NCBI RefSeq assembly: GCF_003730195.1
Contig: NZ_QWGG01000014.1
Location: 1-64,000 of the forward strand
DNA: 64,000 nt
From: Halosimplex salinum
GTDB taxonomy: Archaea; Halobacteriota; Halobacteria; Halobacteriales; Haloarculaceae
Direction of reading: 5' to 3'
Below are positions 1-9,254 of this stretch, piece by piece. Positions within the stretch are counted from its first letter, which is position 1; each line of letters opens with the position of its first letter. A program made the translations under genes and the position numbers. The notes under the pieces are model-generated. The model was not told the DNA's origin, ran no database searches, and saw only the letters and a list, made by a program, of their open reading frames with translations.

Positions 1-2349
1 ATGCAATGCATTGAGTATTTCCAGCGACTCGAAGCTGAAGGGAAAGGCTGGGAGTTGGAGAGTCGTAGCCGTGAAGAATTGGAGAGAATAGAAGAGGGGC
101 ATGGAGGGGTGTCACTTTTCGCAAAGCGTTCTATCATCCTTCACAATCTCTATGGAGTCGATATCGAGGACGGGGCAGTCGAAATCTGTAAACTACGCCT
201 GTGGCTGTCGATGGTCGCTGATATTGAGGACGAACCGAACGAGGTCGAACCCCTCCCAAATATTGATTTTAACATTCGTCAGGGTAACTCGCTGATCGGG
301 TTCACTGAGCTCCAAGAAGTCGCACGGGAAGATGCGGGCGACGCGTCACTCTCGAATTGGGGTGTCGGAACTGCAGTCAAAGATCTCTATGAGGATGTCA
401 TCCGGGAACAGGACCGCCATCGAGCTGCGGATTCTGCCCGTGAAGCGCAGAATGCTCGTAAAATGGCTGAACGAAAAATCGACACCCACAGCGAGGAGCT
501 TAATGAGAAGATCCGCGATCAGTTCAACGAACTTGTCGACGAGGATATTTCTCTTGAGGAACTAGAGGAGTTCTCACCGTTTCATTGGGTGCTCGAGTTC
601 GCGACAGTCTATCGGGAAGGCGGCTTTGATGTCATCATTGGGAACCCACCGTGGGATGAGCTGAAGCCATACCGGACGGACTTCTTCCCAAAGTACGATA
701 CTGAGTTTCGTAGCCGCCCACCAGGTGAAAAGGACAAGAAGGTAGAGGAGCTCTTAGAGAACCCTGAAATCGCTGCCGAATGGGAGAAGGTCCAGCGTGA
801 CAAGGAACGGCAAGCGACCTATATCAACCAGAGTGGAGAATACGAGTACCAGACACCAAGCGTAGAAGGACAACAGGTTGCACGGACGAACGACCTGTCC
901 CTACTGTTCTTTGAGCGAGTCTATGATATCGTCAGAGACGGTGGTTATGTTTCACAGCTGCTTCCTGGTCCGTTCTTCAATGCCGCCGCTGGAAAGGATT
1001 TGCGAGTACATGCATTGGAAGAGTCTGAGATTCAGAGTATCATCGGATTTGAAAATCGCGGCATTTTCTCCGATATAGACACTAGGTATAACTTCGGTAT
1101 CGTTACGCTCCGAACAGAGGGAAGCACTGATACTGTCCACGGAATCTTTCATCAGACTTCCGTTGATGTTCTTCGGTCAATTGACGATGTAGCTCTAGAA
1201 ATTCCAGCGCGAATCCTCAAAGAGTATTCTCCTGGAGCTCGAATTTTCCCCAACATCGAGGACCAGCAGGAGGTCTCAGTGCTGGATAAAATTCTCCAGA
1301 CACCACCATTGGCGACTGAAATTGAAGGTGCTTGGCGAACGGTCTTGTACAAGGAACTGGATCGAGGACGAGATCGGGATAGATTCATCGAAGACGAATC
1401 CAAAGGGGATTATCCGGTCTATCAGGGAAAGAATATTCACCAATTCTGTTATGAGTCGACCTACGTCGACGACCTCAAACCCATCTCTTTGTGGAGTGTC
1501 GATGAGGATAACGAGGAGCTGAGCGCGAAGCGTCGCGTTCGAGAGAAGAACTTCCGTGCCCGGGACGATGCGATCAGCCTGAAGAAGGCTATCTACAACA
1601 AGTTCGCTGATGACCCTGAGTTCCGCCATCTCCCGGCAAGTTCGCAGAAGCGGTTCGTCAATCGGTTGCTAACAGAGGAATTCGACCGCCCCGAACTTTC
1701 TTTGGAGGACATCCGTCTCCATAGTTCTGAGTACCGGCTTGTGCTCCGTGAAGTCGCTCGTGCAACCGACGAACGGACGCTCATTGCGGCTGTAATCCCA
1801 CCGGGTGGAGTCGTCGTCCATACGCTGTACACGGTTCGACCATTCGAGGCAAACCCTAGCAAGGATGATCTTTCGGAATTCCCGATGCACAGCGCTTACG
1901 ACCGTGTTTTCACTGATAAGGAGCTTTTCGTCGCGCTTGGGCTGATCAATAGTATTCCGTTCGATTTCTTGATGCGGACAAAGGTTGATTCTCACGCCTC
2001 GAAGTACAAGTTTGAGGAGTCACAGGTCCCCCGACTCACTGATGGCGACGATTGGTTCCACTACATCGCTGATCGAGCGGCGAAGCTCAATTGCTACGGT
2101 GAGGAGTTTGCTGAGATGCGTGAGCGACTCGGTGGGATTGAGCCGGCGACGGATATGGAGGCCCGGCGTGAACTACAAGCCGAAGTCGACGCGGCCGTGT
2201 TCCACGCATATGGGTTGGATGAGGAGGAAATGCAGTTCGTCCTTGATGACTTCCATCGGGTGTCGAATCCTCGAATTATGACGGAAGCGTACTTCGAGAA
2301 GGTCGCTGAGAAATACACTTATCTTGGAGATGTAGGCCCGATGGAGTAA
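1..2349 (+). CDS. Eco57I-type DNA methyltransferase / restriction-modification protein, 5'-truncated
   Basis: Reads open from the window edge, so the true start and the upstream SAM-binding motif (DPACGSG type) lie outside. Visible residues 51-70 hold the YGVDIEDGAVEICKLRLWLS segment typical of the motif II/III region of Eco57I-family N6-adenine methylases, and residues 215-218 are the catalytic NPPW. The remaining roughly 550 residues resemble the target-recognition half of large single-chain type IIG or PglX-like enzymes. It would methylate, and perhaps cleave, DNA. No separate endonuclease or specificity gene is seen downstream; the next gene is a convergent integrase, so this may be the end of a defence cassette. 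Confidence 0.85.
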   Translation: MQCIEYFQRLEAEGKGWELESRSREELERIEEGHGGVSLFAKRSIILHNLYGVDIEDGAVEICKLRLWLSMVADIEDEPNEVEPLPNIDFNIRQGNSLIGFTELQEVAREDAGDASLSNWGVGTAVKDLYEDVIREQDRHRAADSAREAQNARKMAERKIDTHSEELNEKIRDQFNELVDEDISLEELEEFSPFHWVLEFATVYREGGFDVIIGNPPWDELKPYRTDFFPKYDTEFRSRPPGEKDKKVEELLENPEIAAEWEKVQRDKERQATYINQSGEYEYQTPSVEGQQVARTNDLSLLFFERVYDIVRDGGYVSQLLPGPFFNAAAGKDLRVHALEESEIQSIIGFENRGIFSDIDTRYNFGIVTLRTEGSTDTVHGIFHQTSVDVLRSIDDVALEIPARILKEYSPGARIFPNIEDQQEVSVLDKILQTPPLATEIEGAWRTVLYKELDRGRDRDRFIEDESKGDYPVYQGKNIHQFCYESTYVDDLKPISLWSVDEDNEELSAKRRVREKNFRARDDAISLKKAIYNKFADDPEFRHLPASSQKRFVNRLLTEEFDRPELSLEDIRLHSSEYRLVLREVARATDERTLIAAVIPPGGVVVHTLYTVRPFEANPSKDDLSEFPMHSAYDRVFTDKELFVALGLINSIPFDFLMRTKVDSHASKYKFEESQVPRLTDGDDWFHYIADRAAKLNCYGEEFAEMRERLGGIEPATDMEARRELQAEVDAAVFHAYGLDEEEMQFVLDDFHRVSNPRIMTEAYFEKVAEKYTYLGDVGPME

Positions 2350-2398
2350 TCACTGAAATAGCGCTACGCCTGGTTCCTGAATATCAGTGGGTTCAGAT

Positions 2399-3094
2399 TT
2401 ACTGATGAATACTGTCCAGCGCTCGTCGGGTCATAGCTCCATCGACATTTAGATATTGACGTGCGGTCGTGATGTCCTCCCACCCGAACATTGCTCGGAG
2501 TGCGGGAAGATCCAAGCCTCTTCCTGCATGGTACGACGCTGCTGTGGCACGTAATCCATGTAATGAGGTTGCGTCGTTAGACAATTCTGGGGACAATTTC
2601 AGGGCCGTTTCTAGACGTCGCTGTAAGGTCGAGAACGAATACGGCCAGCCACTATGTTCGTCGAGTAACAATTCAACCGCGACTCGAACCCGATACGAAA
2701 AGTGGTAGGGAACTGTTCGAGATGCGGCTTCTGTTTTCGGGAGCCAATAACGCTCAGCAAAGCTCTGAAAATCCGTATTGGGATTGTGATCTAGCCGTTG
2801 TTTCACCGCCTGCCGGCAGTATCCACAGATGCCACCATCCCGTCCCTTCGTACAGTTTTCCTGTGTGGGAATCTGGATCATCTGCCGCTCTAGGTCAACC
2901 CACGATTTCGACAAGTGCGTTGTTTCTCCTGGTCTAAGTCCAAGACGGCCTCCAAGGAGAATGGCCGCTCGTGTTTCGAGTCTCTGTTGTGTATCATCTA
3001 TTCGCCCAGCACCTTCTAACAGTAGTTCGAACTCGCGTTCGCTAAGGGCCCTCTCTCGTGTTGCTACCATATCCATCGCTGTCTGTCGATACAA
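2399..3094 (-). CDS. small tyrosine recombinase (site-specific integrase)
   Basis: A 231-residue protein carrying the tyrosine-recombinase catalytic set: Arg54 in GLRPGE, His179-x-x-Arg182 in HGLRATAAS, Trp205, and the nucleophile Tyr214 in ARQYLNV. It lacks most of the N-terminal SAM-like DNA-binding domain, so it is shorter than usual integrases (about 300-400 residues). A cysteine pair (CGYC near residue 90) may bind metal. It converges on the truncated methylase gene. It may mark the boundary of a mobile segment; no attachment-site duplication was recognised. Start could also be Met7 or Met9. Confidence 0.8.
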   Translation of the reverse strand: MYRQTAMDMVATRERALSEREFELLLEGAGRIDDTQQRLETRAAILLGGRLGLRPGETTHLSKSWVDLERQMIQIPTQENCTKGRDGGICGYCRQAVKQRLDHNPNTDFQSFAERYWLPKTEAASRTVPYHFSYRVRVAVELLLDEHSGWPYSFSTLQRRLETALKLSPELSNDATSLHGLRATAASYHAGRGLDLPALRAMFGWEDITTARQYLNVDGAMTRRALDSIHQ

Positions 3095-3202
3095 AGATAA
3101 TCCGCTTCTTCTTCGAGTGGCAAGGTGAATCGGTTCACAGCCGGGCAGAATTGCCGTCTGATATGACAGGAAGTACTTATGGGTGCCCTCCGGACGAAGC
3201 GT

Positions 3203-3769
3203 ATGGGACTCTTTGAGACCTTATTTAGCTCATCCACTGGGGATACTGTCCCTCAGGCACAGCAACCGAGTCAGCACGAAATCTTCCCCGAGGACAAGTA
3301 CAATGTCGCATACGCTGTAGCCGCTCGGCGTGAAGAAATTCGGGCGTTAGAACACCTTCTAGAAGCGGATCAGACCTCACCTACCGCCCTGGAGGCTGAG
3401 CCTTTCCTTCAGGATATAATCGAAGAGATGGAGCGGGATCGGGAATACTCCCTCCGCCTTCGCACCTCTGGGGAGGAGCTCGTCGACGATATCCGTGAAC
3501 TCATAGAGCATTGGGACAATCAGGTAGATGAGCAGATAGGGACGATTTGGTGGCCTATCGGAGCAGATACGAGGTTCAGGTTGTACCTCCATTATCTGGA
3601 ACTCCGTGCTGACGCGGAGGATGACCAATTTTCGTTCCCGGAGTCTGCTGGACAGGTTCACACTCTCGTCCAGCGTGGTCTCAGTGCAATAGAAGATGAT
3701 GACGACTCGAAGCTCGCTGTAGTCCATAAGCGAGACATTCCTTGGGAAGAACCAGCTGAGGACAGCTGA
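3203..3769 (+). CDS. hypothetical acidic protein
   Basis: I chose ATG 3203 (MGLFETLF) over 3179 because the first eight residues of the longer form are basic and unlike the acidic remainder. The 188-residue product is soluble, largely helical and acidic, with no signal peptide or membrane segment. It has no family motif I recognise. The neighbouring downstream gene encodes a TRAM-domain protein, but spacing does not prove an operon. Confidence 0.55.
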   Translation: MGLFETLFSSSTGDTVPQAQQPSQHEIFPEDKYNVAYAVAARREEIRALEHLLEADQTSPTALEAEPFLQDIIEEMERDREYSLRLRTSGEELVDDIRELIEHWDNQVDEQIGTIWWPIGADTRFRLYLHYLELRADAEDDQFSFPESAGQVHTLVQRGLSAIEDDDDSKLAVVHKRDIPWEEPAEDS

Positions 3770-3826
3770 TCCAGTTCGCTCCTTCTCAAAGAGACCGATT
3801 AATTGTATCCAGTATCAAACCCAGTT

Positions 3827-4261
3827 ATGGTAGAAATATCAGACTCCCTGTGTTCGCTTTTCACTGCGAAAATTAAGGAGGAGGATGGCACTTTCGTCAT
3901 CGAGATTCCTCCGAGTGAGATCAAGCACGGGGCGCTGACCGGTGATGAAACGTACCGCATCGCTCTCCTTGATTCCTCCTCCGAAGCTGAATCAACATCT
4001 CCACAGGCCCCACGGCATCCCGCCTCTCAGGGGAGCACGAGCCATGATTCATCTGGTCCTCCTGTTGATGAGGGAGAAGTGCGCGACGTGACAATCGAAA
4101 CCGTCGGTGATCAAGGAGACGGTATTGCGAAAGTCGAACGGGGGTACGTCGTGATCGTTCCCGGCGCTCAGCCCGGCGACGAGCCAACAGTCGAAATCGA
4201 ACAAGTTCAGGAGAACGTCACGTTTGCGAGCATTGTCGATAGCGATCCGCGAGCACTCTAA
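3827..4261 (+). CDS. TRAM-domain protein
   Basis: The C-terminal 60 residues (from VRDVTIETVGDQGDGIAKVERGY onward) form a TRAM domain, an OB-like beta barrel that binds RNA and in archaea occurs alone in RNA-chaperone-like proteins. The N-terminal half is a separate acidic region with a Ser/Pro-rich linker. I chose ATG 3827 (MVEISDSL) over the TTG at 3803. Stand-alone archaeal TRAM proteins have been linked to RNA chaperone functions; here only the domain assignment is secure. Confidence 0.75.
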   Translation: MVEISDSLCSLFTAKIKEEDGTFVIEIPPSEIKHGALTGDETYRIALLDSSSEAESTSPQAPRHPASQGSTSHDSSGPPVDEGEVRDVTIETVGDQGDGIAKVERGYVVIVPGAQPGDEPTVEIEQVQENVTFASIVDSDPRAL

Positions 4262-4385
4262 CCTGTTGTCCCTTCTGTGGATCGGTCTTCTTCTCGGTAA
4301 ACCATCGGTGTGAGAAGGCTCCGTTCGCGTTTGTCTGATGGAGGTGGTTCTGAAAGTCACGTCACGTTTTCTTCACGCGCTCGCG

Positions 4386-4691
4386 ATGGCACAACCTTCC
4401 AAAGCCGAAATACAATCTATGACAAAGGAACCGATTGAGGTACTCGACGACCTGGTCAACCAGGTCGCCGATGAGTTTGAGGCGTATAGACAGCCGGACG
4501 AATTCAAGGATGTCTCGCTCGTGATTGAGAACAGCGACGAGGAACATCCGACGCTGATCGCCCACGTTGATAGAGAGGACGCGGAGTCCCTTGCCGACCG
4601 TATTGATGAGTTCCTCCGCGAGCATGGTGCTCGTACTGAACGGGAACGACACTCAGCTACGGATGTCCGTGTGTTAGCGACGGTCGACTGA
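4386..4691 (+). CDS. hypothetical small acidic protein
   Basis: ATG 4386 (MAQPSKAEIQ) is preferred to 4338, because the upstream extension is hydrophobic/basic and unlike a haloarchaeal coding region. The roughly 101-residue product is acidic and likely alpha/beta. No family motif recognised. A T6 tract follows the stop. Confidence 0.5.
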   Translation: MAQPSKAEIQSMTKEPIEVLDDLVNQVADEFEAYRQPDEFKDVSLVIENSDEEHPTLIAHVDREDAESLADRIDEFLREHGARTERERHSATDVRVLATVD

Positions 4692-4699
4692 CACCGCCC

Positions 4700-4712
4700 C
4701 TCCAATTTTTTG
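4700..4712 (+). terminator. oligo-T terminator
   Basis: A run of six T shortly after the stop at 4691, matching the oligo-T intrinsic terminators of archaea. No clear stem precedes it. Confidence 0.4.
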
Positions 4713-4775
4713 ACTGACTGTAAACACCGCTGAAGGACCCTATCTTCACTTCCGATCAAGGGGGTCCCGACCGCT

Positions 4776-5471
4776 TCAGCTCAGGTGGTTAATCTGTGCA
4801 GACAGATACTCTTGGAGAGCGGTGACCGTTTCTTCTGAGACTGCTGAGGCCCCGAAGTCACTCCGATACCCGTGCTTGAGTTCATCGCTCTCTATGATCT
4901 CCAGTCCACGCTCAAGCTGCTCCCGTAGCGCATCGTCGTCCCCTCGCCGAAGGTGAGGCGTAACAGCGTCGAGATCGATTTCTTCTGCTACTGCCAGGAC
5001 GTCCCGGAGGTCTGTTTCACGGCCGCTATGGAGCTTTGCCGCGACGAGGACGGCTCCATCGATGACTCTGGCTGTGGTCGTCACTGTACCTCCGCTCACC
5101 TCCTGTTGGTGGCTGTGGTCGTACAGGTAGTCGAACGACCACTGTGCCTCCGTCTGGCGACACCCGAGTCCGTTCACTAGGAGGTCGAAGCCGATCGGCT
5201 GTTGCGGCGTGAGCCGCTTCTCGTACTCGATTACTTCGGTGTCGTAGAACCATTTCTTGGCGTGGCTGTCCGTTTCCTCGAAGTCCCGACGTTCGAGGAA
5301 CTCGATGAAGTCAGCCTTGGAGTCTGGCGCGACGACGATATCGAGGTCCGTGGAGAAGCGAGCATTGAACGCTGAGACAGCGTACCCGCCGACAAGAACG
5401 TACTCGTGGCCCTCTTGGGTGAGCTCCTCGAGCAGTTCAATGAGCGCGTCACTTCGGTTGTTGAAGCTCAT
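4776..5471 (-). CDS. AbiEii-like nucleotidyltransferase toxin
   Basis: A 231-residue nucleotidyltransferase-fold protein: VLVGGYAVSAF followed by STDLDIVV supplies the GG and DxD elements of the minimal NTase (MNT/AbiEii) superfamily. The C-terminal half is helical. AbiEii-type toxins are known to modify tRNA or other targets with nucleotides. Its start overlaps the stop of the upstream winged-helix gene by four bases, so the two are translationally coupled, matching the AbiEi/AbiEii antitoxin-toxin order. Substrate unknown. Confidence 0.7.
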   Translation of the reverse strand: MSFNNRSDALIELLEELTQEGHEYVLVGGYAVSAFNARFSTDLDIVVAPDSKADFIEFLERRDFEETDSHAKKWFYDTEVIEYEKRLTPQQPIGFDLLVNGLGCRQTEAQWSFDYLYDHSHQQEVSGGTVTTTARVIDGAVLVAAKLHSGRETDLRDVLAVAEEIDLDAVTPHLRRGDDDALREQLERGLEIIESDELKHGYRSDFGASAVSEETVTALQEYLSAQINHLS

Positions 5472-6142
5472 GGCTGCGCCTGTTCGGTCTCTCGATACGT
5501 GACGCCGAGGTCGAGGTCGTCGTACATCCGGTCGAGCATCGCCAGCGCCGACTGGAACTGGGCGTAGTTCTCGCGCATATACTCGATTGTCTCTGCTCTC
5601 GGGACCACCGGGTAGCCTTCAACGTGCTCGATATCGAGTGACGCGCGTGGCTCGAGGACGATCTGGAGAGTCCCATCCAACTCGTCGCCGGGCTGTCGCT
5701 CGAATGCAGTGGGGAGGTCGAACCACTCGAAAAACGCCTCCCAGGCGTCGACGTCCTGCTCACGAACAGCAAGGAACAGCGGATAGTCGTCGGGCTCGCG
5801 ACCAACTTGGTAGCCGCCCTGGGTCCACACGTAGACGGCGTCGATCCGCGTAAACGCGAACGGCCAGTCACCGAACTGTGGGATGACGTAGGCCTCCTCG
5901 ATGGAGGGTGGACTGACGCCGGCGCTGGCAGCGACGAGCTCGAGCGCTGCGTCTCGCACGCGCTCGTCGACTACAGTGAGGCCGTCGTCATAGGAAACGT
6001 AGCCTGCGTCTTCCAGCCGATTGACGGCCTGTCTCACTGTCTCGTAGGGCGTGTGGAGGTGTTGGGCGACACGGCGGATGGAGTCACCACTCTCGATGCC
6101 GAGGATAGTCTGTGCCGCCGTGTCGTCGAGCACCTCATACAT
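5468..6142 (-). CDS. AbiEi-like winged-helix antitoxin / autorepressor
   Basis: Start set at ATG 6142 (MYEVLDDTAAQTILGI); the upstream extension translates repeat DNA into low-complexity S/F/L residues. Residues 1-55 form a winged helix (SIRRVAQHLHTPYETVRQAVNRLEDAGYV). The rest is a domain of unknown fold. It is coupled to the NTase gene, as AbiEi antitoxins are. An inverted repeat sits just upstream of the ATG, consistent with autoregulation. The pairing is well supported; the toxin-antitoxin function is inferred. Confidence 0.65.
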   Translation of the reverse strand: MYEVLDDTAAQTILGIESGDSIRRVAQHLHTPYETVRQAVNRLEDAGYVSYDDGLTVVDERVRDAALELVAASAGVSPPSIEEAYVIPQFGDWPFAFTRIDAVYVWTQGGYQVGREPDDYPLFLAVREQDVDAWEAFFEWFDLPTAFERQPGDELDGTLQIVLEPRASLDIEHVEGYPVVPRAETIEYMRENYAQFQSALAMLDRMYDDLDLGVTYRETEQAQP

Positions 6143-6148
6143 CTGGTG

Positions 6149-6177
6149 GTTACCAATAATCCGGTAACAGTTAAAAG
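6149..6177 (-). promoter_or_regulatory. TATA-like box and inverted-repeat operator of the AbiE-like pair
   Basis: Perfect inverted repeat GTTACC-N8-GGTAAC (6149-6168) lies 7 bases from the ATG at 6142. On the minus strand a TTTTAA box (about 6170-6176) lies immediately upstream, giving a leaderless or near-leaderless promoter whose start would be covered by a bound dimer. Confidence 0.55.
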
Positions 6178-6240
6178 TCTTACTCGACTGGCCGTAAAGC
6201 ACGATCTCCCCACTTGTTTCGAAGGTAGTCCAGATCCCCG

Positions 6241-6570
6241 CTGAAAACACGCGGAACGAATATAACGAATTCAACGAGCAAAACGAACAGAACGAGAAAA
6301 ATGAATGGATTGAACGCATTCTGAGGAACGAACTGGTTGAGGATGAGCTGGCCGGCTTCTACTCGATGAACAGAACGAGTGAAACGAACGTAACGAATAG
6401 AACGAATGCATTGATGGCAACGATAGTGTTTGCCTCAACGAGCGAAACGAACAATTGGTTTTAACATCGTAGTATTCCTCTCACCGAGTGAAACACCCTC
6501 ACCGAACCAAACGAACAGAACGACCAAAACGAACGGAACGAACACAACGAGGCAAACGAAAGAAATGACC
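6241..6570. repeat. field of short ACGAA/ACGAG repeats upstream of parA
   Basis: This roughly 330-base gene-free stretch contains dozens of AACGAA or AACGAG motifs at intervals of about 5-12 bases (for example 6253-6300, 6368-6410, 6438-6460, 6505-6560). It lies between the AbiE-like pair and parA. Position and density fit an iteron-like centromere (parS) for the ParA system. The same motif recurs inside the parA partner gene and in two genes of the conjugation operon. Confidence 0.6.
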
Positions 6571-7383
6571 GACACCAACACCGCACGAATCACCGTGGCG
6601 AATCAGAAGGGAGGCGCGGGGAAGACAACCGACGTCATTCATACTGGCGGCGCACTCGCTGCCCGAGACCACGACGTCCTCCTGGTCGATATCGACTACC
6701 ACGGGGGGCTCACCTGCTCGCTTGGCTACAACGATCTGTACTACGATACCGACCGTACAACGCTGTTCGACGTCCTGGACTTCGATCAGATGGAGTCGGT
6801 GAACGACATTATCGTCGAGCACGAGGAATTTGACATCCTCCCCGCGAGCGAGAAGCTCGCGAACAACAAGAACATCCAGACGCTGCTTGAGGCACCGAAG
6901 AGTCGCGAGCGGTTGGAGATGACTCTCGACGAACTCGAGAAGGACTACGACTACATAATCGTCGACACGCCACCATCCCTGAACGTCCTCACCGACAACG
7001 CTCTCGTCGCGACCGGCAACGTCGTCATCCCTGTCATTCCCGAGAAGCTCAACGCCAACAGCCTCCAAATTTTCGCAAAGCAGCTGAGCTCCCTCGAACA
7101 GGCGTACGGAGACATCAATCGGGTTGCGATTGTCTGTAACCGTGTCGAGCAGAACGCCGAGCATCGCGACACTATCGAGGAGATCAAGTCGGCGTACTCT
7201 CTCCCAGTGTTCGAGATCCCGAAGCGGACTGACCTCTCCCAGTCGATCGGCGAGGGGGTGTCCGTCTTCGGCTTCGGCAAGGAGAACCAGCGCGTCGAGG
7301 ATGCACGCGACTTGTTCAACGAGATCGCCGACCTGTTCGACGAGACGTTCGAGAAGACCGCACATGAGGAGGTGAAAGCATGA
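6565..7383 (+). CDS. parA: ParA-family partition ATPase
   Basis: Start set at ATG 6565 (MTDTNTARITVANQKGG), because the upstream open frame translates only the ACGAA repeat field. Residues 15-22 are the deviant Walker A KGGAGKTT of ParA/Soj ATPases; a VDTPPSLN Walker B/switch segment follows. The usual DxDPQG is replaced by DIDYHGG. ParA proteins move replicons by ATP-dependent DNA binding together with a centromere-binding partner. The next gene overlaps by four bases, and the repeat field upstream is the likely centromere. The whole locus is a partition module for a plasmid or large element. Confidence 0.88.
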   Translation: MTDTNTARITVANQKGGAGKTTDVIHTGGALAARDHDVLLVDIDYHGGLTCSLGYNDLYYDTDRTTLFDVLDFDQMESVNDIIVEHEEFDILPASEKLANNKNIQTLLEAPKSRERLEMTLDELEKDYDYIIVDTPPSLNVLTDNALVATGNVVIPVIPEKLNANSLQIFAKQLSSLEQAYGDINRVAIVCNRVEQNAEHRDTIEEIKSAYSLPVFEIPKRTDLSQSIGEGVSVFGFGKENQRVEDARDLFNEIADLFDETFEKTAHEEVKA

Positions 7384-7787
7384 GCGACGGCTGGGGCGAT
7401 GCTTCCGGCATCGAGGGCAATTACGAAGAGGAGGACGATGAGGTCGATTCCGGTGAAACGAGTGAGGTGAGTGAAACGGTGGAAACCAGTTCATCGACCG
7501 AAACGACCGAATCGACTTCAACGAGTAAAACGAACGAAACGAGCAAAACGAAGACAAACATCAAGGACGAATGGAACGGGCGGACGATCTACATTCCCGA
7601 CGATGTCCTTGACGAGATGGAGGATACCTACCTCGAGTCCCAGCTGAAGCTCCGCAAGGCGGGCCAGGACGAGTTCAAGAAGAACCGCCACTTCTACCCG
7701 CTACTCGTCCAGTTCGGTATTGAGGCGCTCTCTGAGGCGGATGCCGAGGAAATCCAGGCGCGTCTCTCAAATCTTGGGCATGAATAG
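7380..7787 (+). CDS. ParA partner, probable centromere-binding protein
   Basis: 135 residues, overlapping parA by ATGA. Residues 1-60 are a low-complexity acidic and Thr/Ser/Glu-rich tail (repeats of ETSE, TNETSKT). Residues 65-135 form a compact domain (RTIYIPDDVLDEMEDTYLESQLKLRK...) with a beta strand then two helices, which resembles a ribbon-helix-helix type DNA-binding core. It is not a canonical ParB. The low-complexity part is encoded by the same ACGAA-type repeats as the region upstream of parA, so centromere-like DNA may extend into this gene. Confidence 0.65.
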   Translation: MSDGWGDASGIEGNYEEEDDEVDSGETSEVSETVETSSSTETTESTSTSKTNETSKTKTNIKDEWNGRTIYIPDDVLDEMEDTYLESQLKLRKAGQDEFKKNRHFYPLLVQFGIEALSEADAEEIQARLSNLGHE

Positions 7788-7860
7788 CTTCCGGCGAATG
7801 GAATTCAGAATTCGTTGACGCCATTCAAATAGTCGGCACGTTAGGACTGGAGTCACTTGA

Positions 7861-8904
7861 CTACTCTTCGTTAGCGTATTCCCCCTTTCGTGCAAGGATA
7901 TCGATATCCGTGACGTGCATCTCGTGATACTCGCCAAATTCTGTATCTTGGAGATCACCTAGTTCGATTCGTCCATCAATAAGTACCTCATCCTTTCCAA
8001 TGCTCTTCCGGGAAGCGTACTCGGACTCGAACTCCTCAATGGATGGCCCACAATCTTCATACCAAAGATCCTCAAATTCCCACTCCTCCTGTTCACCTTT
8101 GTACTGATTTCGAGTCACCACAGCTACAGCCCGAACAGCAGTGCCTGGGTCGAGGCGATGTTGACGCTGCCGCTTTTCTATAAGCTCTCTTTCCTCCGGG
8201 TGCGTACTTCCTTCAGGAAGCTCCCCAACGTGTTCACACTCGTCGAAGAAATGCGAGCACGTTAGTCCACTCATTGGATTGGCGGCATTGATCTCACCAA
8301 TTACGTCGACCAAATCTCCTTCAACCATCCGCTGAATTTGCTTGTCCTCATCAGGCTCGAGATCCGGAACTTTCCACGGATCTCCATGCACCTCGGTTAC
8401 ATCGATATCTTGGTCTTCGTGCTGATACAGCTCTACGTCTAACGTAGGATTGATGAAGTAGGTGGAAGGCGACGAACTGGTCATTAGGGTCAGAAGAGCC
8501 TCATATATGCCCTGCATCAGCCGTTCAGAAGCCAGAGGTTCCCTCACTGGGTGGACAAGGTTCAACATGTTCATCCCGAGCGATTGAGATGGGTCATCGA
8601 CATCCCGCAAATCCCACGAACCTGTTGATACTCTCTCAATCTCGAACTCTCCTTTGTGACCGTCTTGGATCGGATTTCGATTATTATCGTACGCCCGCAG
8701 GTGGGTATATCGAACCGCCTCAATTCCGTAATCACGATCGAGTCCAAGTGCTATTTCGAAAGCGTCCGCGTCTGAATTGTAATTCTCCTTCTCGAAGAAA
8801 GGGGAGAACAGTTCCTCAAATTGCGTCAGTGACATCCTTTCCAGCTGCTCGGAGGCTGCCAGGAGTTCATCACGAGTTATCTCCTCCATCTCTTCATAGC
8901 TCAT
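7861..8904 (-). CDS. hypothetical protein, possible tandem OB-fold
   Basis: 347 residues, convergent with the parA partner. The N-terminus is helical (MSYEEMEEITRDELLAASEQ). The middle and C-terminus have alternating beta stretches such as GDLVDVIGEINAAN, TAVRAVAVVTRN and EVLIDGRIELGD, which resemble OB-fold strands of MCM/RPA-like proteins; this is weak pattern evidence. GC content and codon choice are lower in GC than in the integrase region that follows, suggesting separate acquisition. Nothing else is recognised. Confidence 0.6.
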   Translation of the reverse strand: MSYEEMEEITRDELLAASEQLERMSLTQFEELFSPFFEKENYNSDADAFEIALGLDRDYGIEAVRYTHLRAYDNNRNPIQDGHKGEFEIERVSTGSWDLRDVDDPSQSLGMNMLNLVHPVREPLASERLMQGIYEALLTLMTSSSPSTYFINPTLDVELYQHEDQDIDVTEVHGDPWKVPDLEPDEDKQIQRMVEGDLVDVIGEINAANPMSGLTCSHFFDECEHVGELPEGSTHPEERELIEKRQRQHRLDPGTAVRAVAVVTRNQYKGEQEEWEFEDLWYEDCGPSIEEFESEYASRKSIGKDEVLIDGRIELGDLQDTEFGEYHEMHVTDIDILARKGEYANEE

Positions 8905-9254
8905 AGCCTGTCGTATCCATTCAATCTCTATAGAAATTCTGTTCAGAATTCCAAAATAATCTAAGCCGGCAAAGTTCTCAGATCTCTATTGGGTCAGGGA
9001 CCGAATTGGATATAGCGATATACGATATATAGAGTTCTATAAACGCCAATATCTGGTTGTAGAGGGCTCTACTCCCCATATCCCGCCAATACGCATAATT
9101 CTGTGCCTGGTTATGATTACACTGGTAATCACGACCACTTTGAAGTACCCCGCCGCCGTCGGTGAAGCACGAATGCTGCAACCGCCTCACGACGGCGCTT
9201 CCCCCGGGGTAGAGGCACCGAGACCGGGCCTGCAGGACGGTGGAGGGCCGGTGG
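8905..9254. other. gene-free boundary with a GC shift
   Basis: About 350 bases without a convincing gene. Bases 8905-9120 are AT-rich (around 9005-9040 almost only A/T plus C), and from 9121 the DNA becomes GC-rich and runs into the integrase gene. This looks like a junction between segments of different origin. No clear attachment-site repeat was found. Confidence 0.4.

Noticed and set aside
6430-6564. N-terminal extension of ParA
   Set aside because: It translates only the ACGAA repeat field, with low-complexity Thr/Asn-rich residues; ATG 6565 directly precedes the conserved start.
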